From contig DAIDHU010000208.1 in NCBI GenBank assembly GCA_027451915.1, positions 1 to 5,279 on the forward strand: a DNA stretch of 5,279 bases, read 5' to 3'. This DNA is from Thiomonas sp. GTDB taxonomy: Bacteria; Pseudomonadota; Gammaproteobacteria; Burkholderiales; Burkholderiaceae_C. The translations under genes were made by a program, and so were the position numbers. This document shows positions 4,880-5,279 of this stretch, in pieces. The notes below the pieces were generated by a model. That model was given only the letters and a program-made list of their open reading frames with translations. It was not told the DNA's origin and did no database searches. Within the stretch, counting starts at the first letter, position 1. Each line of letters opens with the position of its first letter.

Positions 4880-5279
4880 TCAGAGGGAATCGAGGAAGCT
4901 GCGCAGCTTGTCCGAGCGGGTCGGGTGCTTGAGCTTGCGCAGTGCCTTGGCCTCGATCTGGCGGATGCGCTCACGGGTGACGTCGAACTGCTTGCCGACC
5001 TCCTCGAGGGTGTGGTCGTTGGCCATTTCGATGCCGAATCGCATGCGCAGCACCTTGGCCTCGCGCGGGGTGAGCGAGTCCAGGATGTCCTTGACCACGT
5101 CGCGCAGGCTGGCCTGCAGCGCCGCGTCGGTGGGCGCCAGCATGCCGGTGTCATCGATGAAATCGCCCAGATGCGAATCGTCGTCGTCGCCGATGGGCGT
5201 TTCCATGGAGATCGGCTCCTTGGCGATCTTCATGATCTTGCGCACCTTGTCCTCGGGCATTTCCATCTTCTCGGCCAGG
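4880..5279 (-). CDS. rpoD: RNA polymerase primary sigma factor sigma-70 (partial, C-terminal part)
   Basis: The frame enters from the right edge already open (reading LAEKMEMPEDKV) and ends with TGA at 4882-4880. About the last 132 codons of a gene normally over 600 codons long are present, so the Met at 5266 is internal and not a start. The visible part covers the end of region 3, including the region 3.2 finger (GDDDDSHLGDF) that reaches towards the active site. Region 4 follows, with LTPREAKVLRMRFG (4.1) and the -35-binding helix-turn-helix TLEEVGKQFDVTRERIRQIE (4.2), then the ending RSFLDSL. Region 4 matches E. coli RpoD at nearly all DNA-contacting positions. RpoD directs RNA polymerase to housekeeping promoters such as the one at 215-243. 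No terminator hairpin is seen in the 26 nt before the cyclase gene. Confidence 0.97.
   Translation of the reverse strand, partial: LAEKMEMPEDKVRKIMKIAKEPISMETPIGDDDDSHLGDFIDDTGMLAPTDAALQASLRDVVKDILDSLTPREAKVLRMRFGIEMANDHTLEEVGKQFDVTRERIRQIEAKALRKLKHPTRSDKLRSFLDSL

Overview
The window is very GC-rich and looks like the chromosome of a betaproteobacterium, most likely in or near Burkholderiales. The main clue is the RpoD C-terminus, whose residues outside the invariant motifs read like betaproteobacterial sigma-70. The ferrochelatase and the cyclase-FHA protein fit the same group. This placement is by eye, without a database search.

Layout from left to right: (1) positions 1-96, minus strand, the 5' end of a gene for a small protein with an N-terminal membrane anchor, cut off by the window edge. 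(2) Positions 215-422, plus strand, a strong sigma-70 promoter followed by two tandem tRNA genes, both with anticodon CAT. The first has initiator (fMet) hallmarks. The second is an elongator-type tRNA, leaning tRNA-Ile2. (3) Positions 437-757, minus strand, a small ORF. Its first half resembles the acidic leader and coiled-coil start of GrpE, and coding quality falls off abruptly near 596. (4) Positions 834-2570, minus strand, an ArnT-like membrane glycosyltransferase with a TTG start. (5) Positions 2571-2806, a gene-free gap holding an array of 11-bp tandem repeats. (6) Positions 2807-3904, minus strand, hemH (ferrochelatase). (7) Positions 3939-4853, minus strand, a class III adenylate cyclase with a C-terminal FHA domain. 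(8) Positions 4880-5279, minus strand, the C-terminal 132 or so codons of rpoD.

rpoD, the cyclase and hemH lie on one strand with gaps of 26 and 34 nt and no recognisable terminator, so transcription may run from rpoD into hemH. The 236-nt repeat-bearing gap then separates the glycosyltransferase as a probable new transcription unit. The tRNA pair converges on this minus-strand block.

Most of the window is ordinary housekeeping sequence. I see no defence system, mobile element, CRISPR array or clearly new multi-gene system. The points worth a second look are local: an initiator tRNA whose promoter places transcription start at the tRNA 5' end, its A1-A72 mismatch, tRNAs without encoded CCA, the 11-bp array after hemH, a possible grpE remnant where a grpE-dnaK locus might be expected, an Asp-to-Asn change in the glycosyltransferase signature, and a complete ATP-type cyclase active site fused to an FHA domain beside rpoD.
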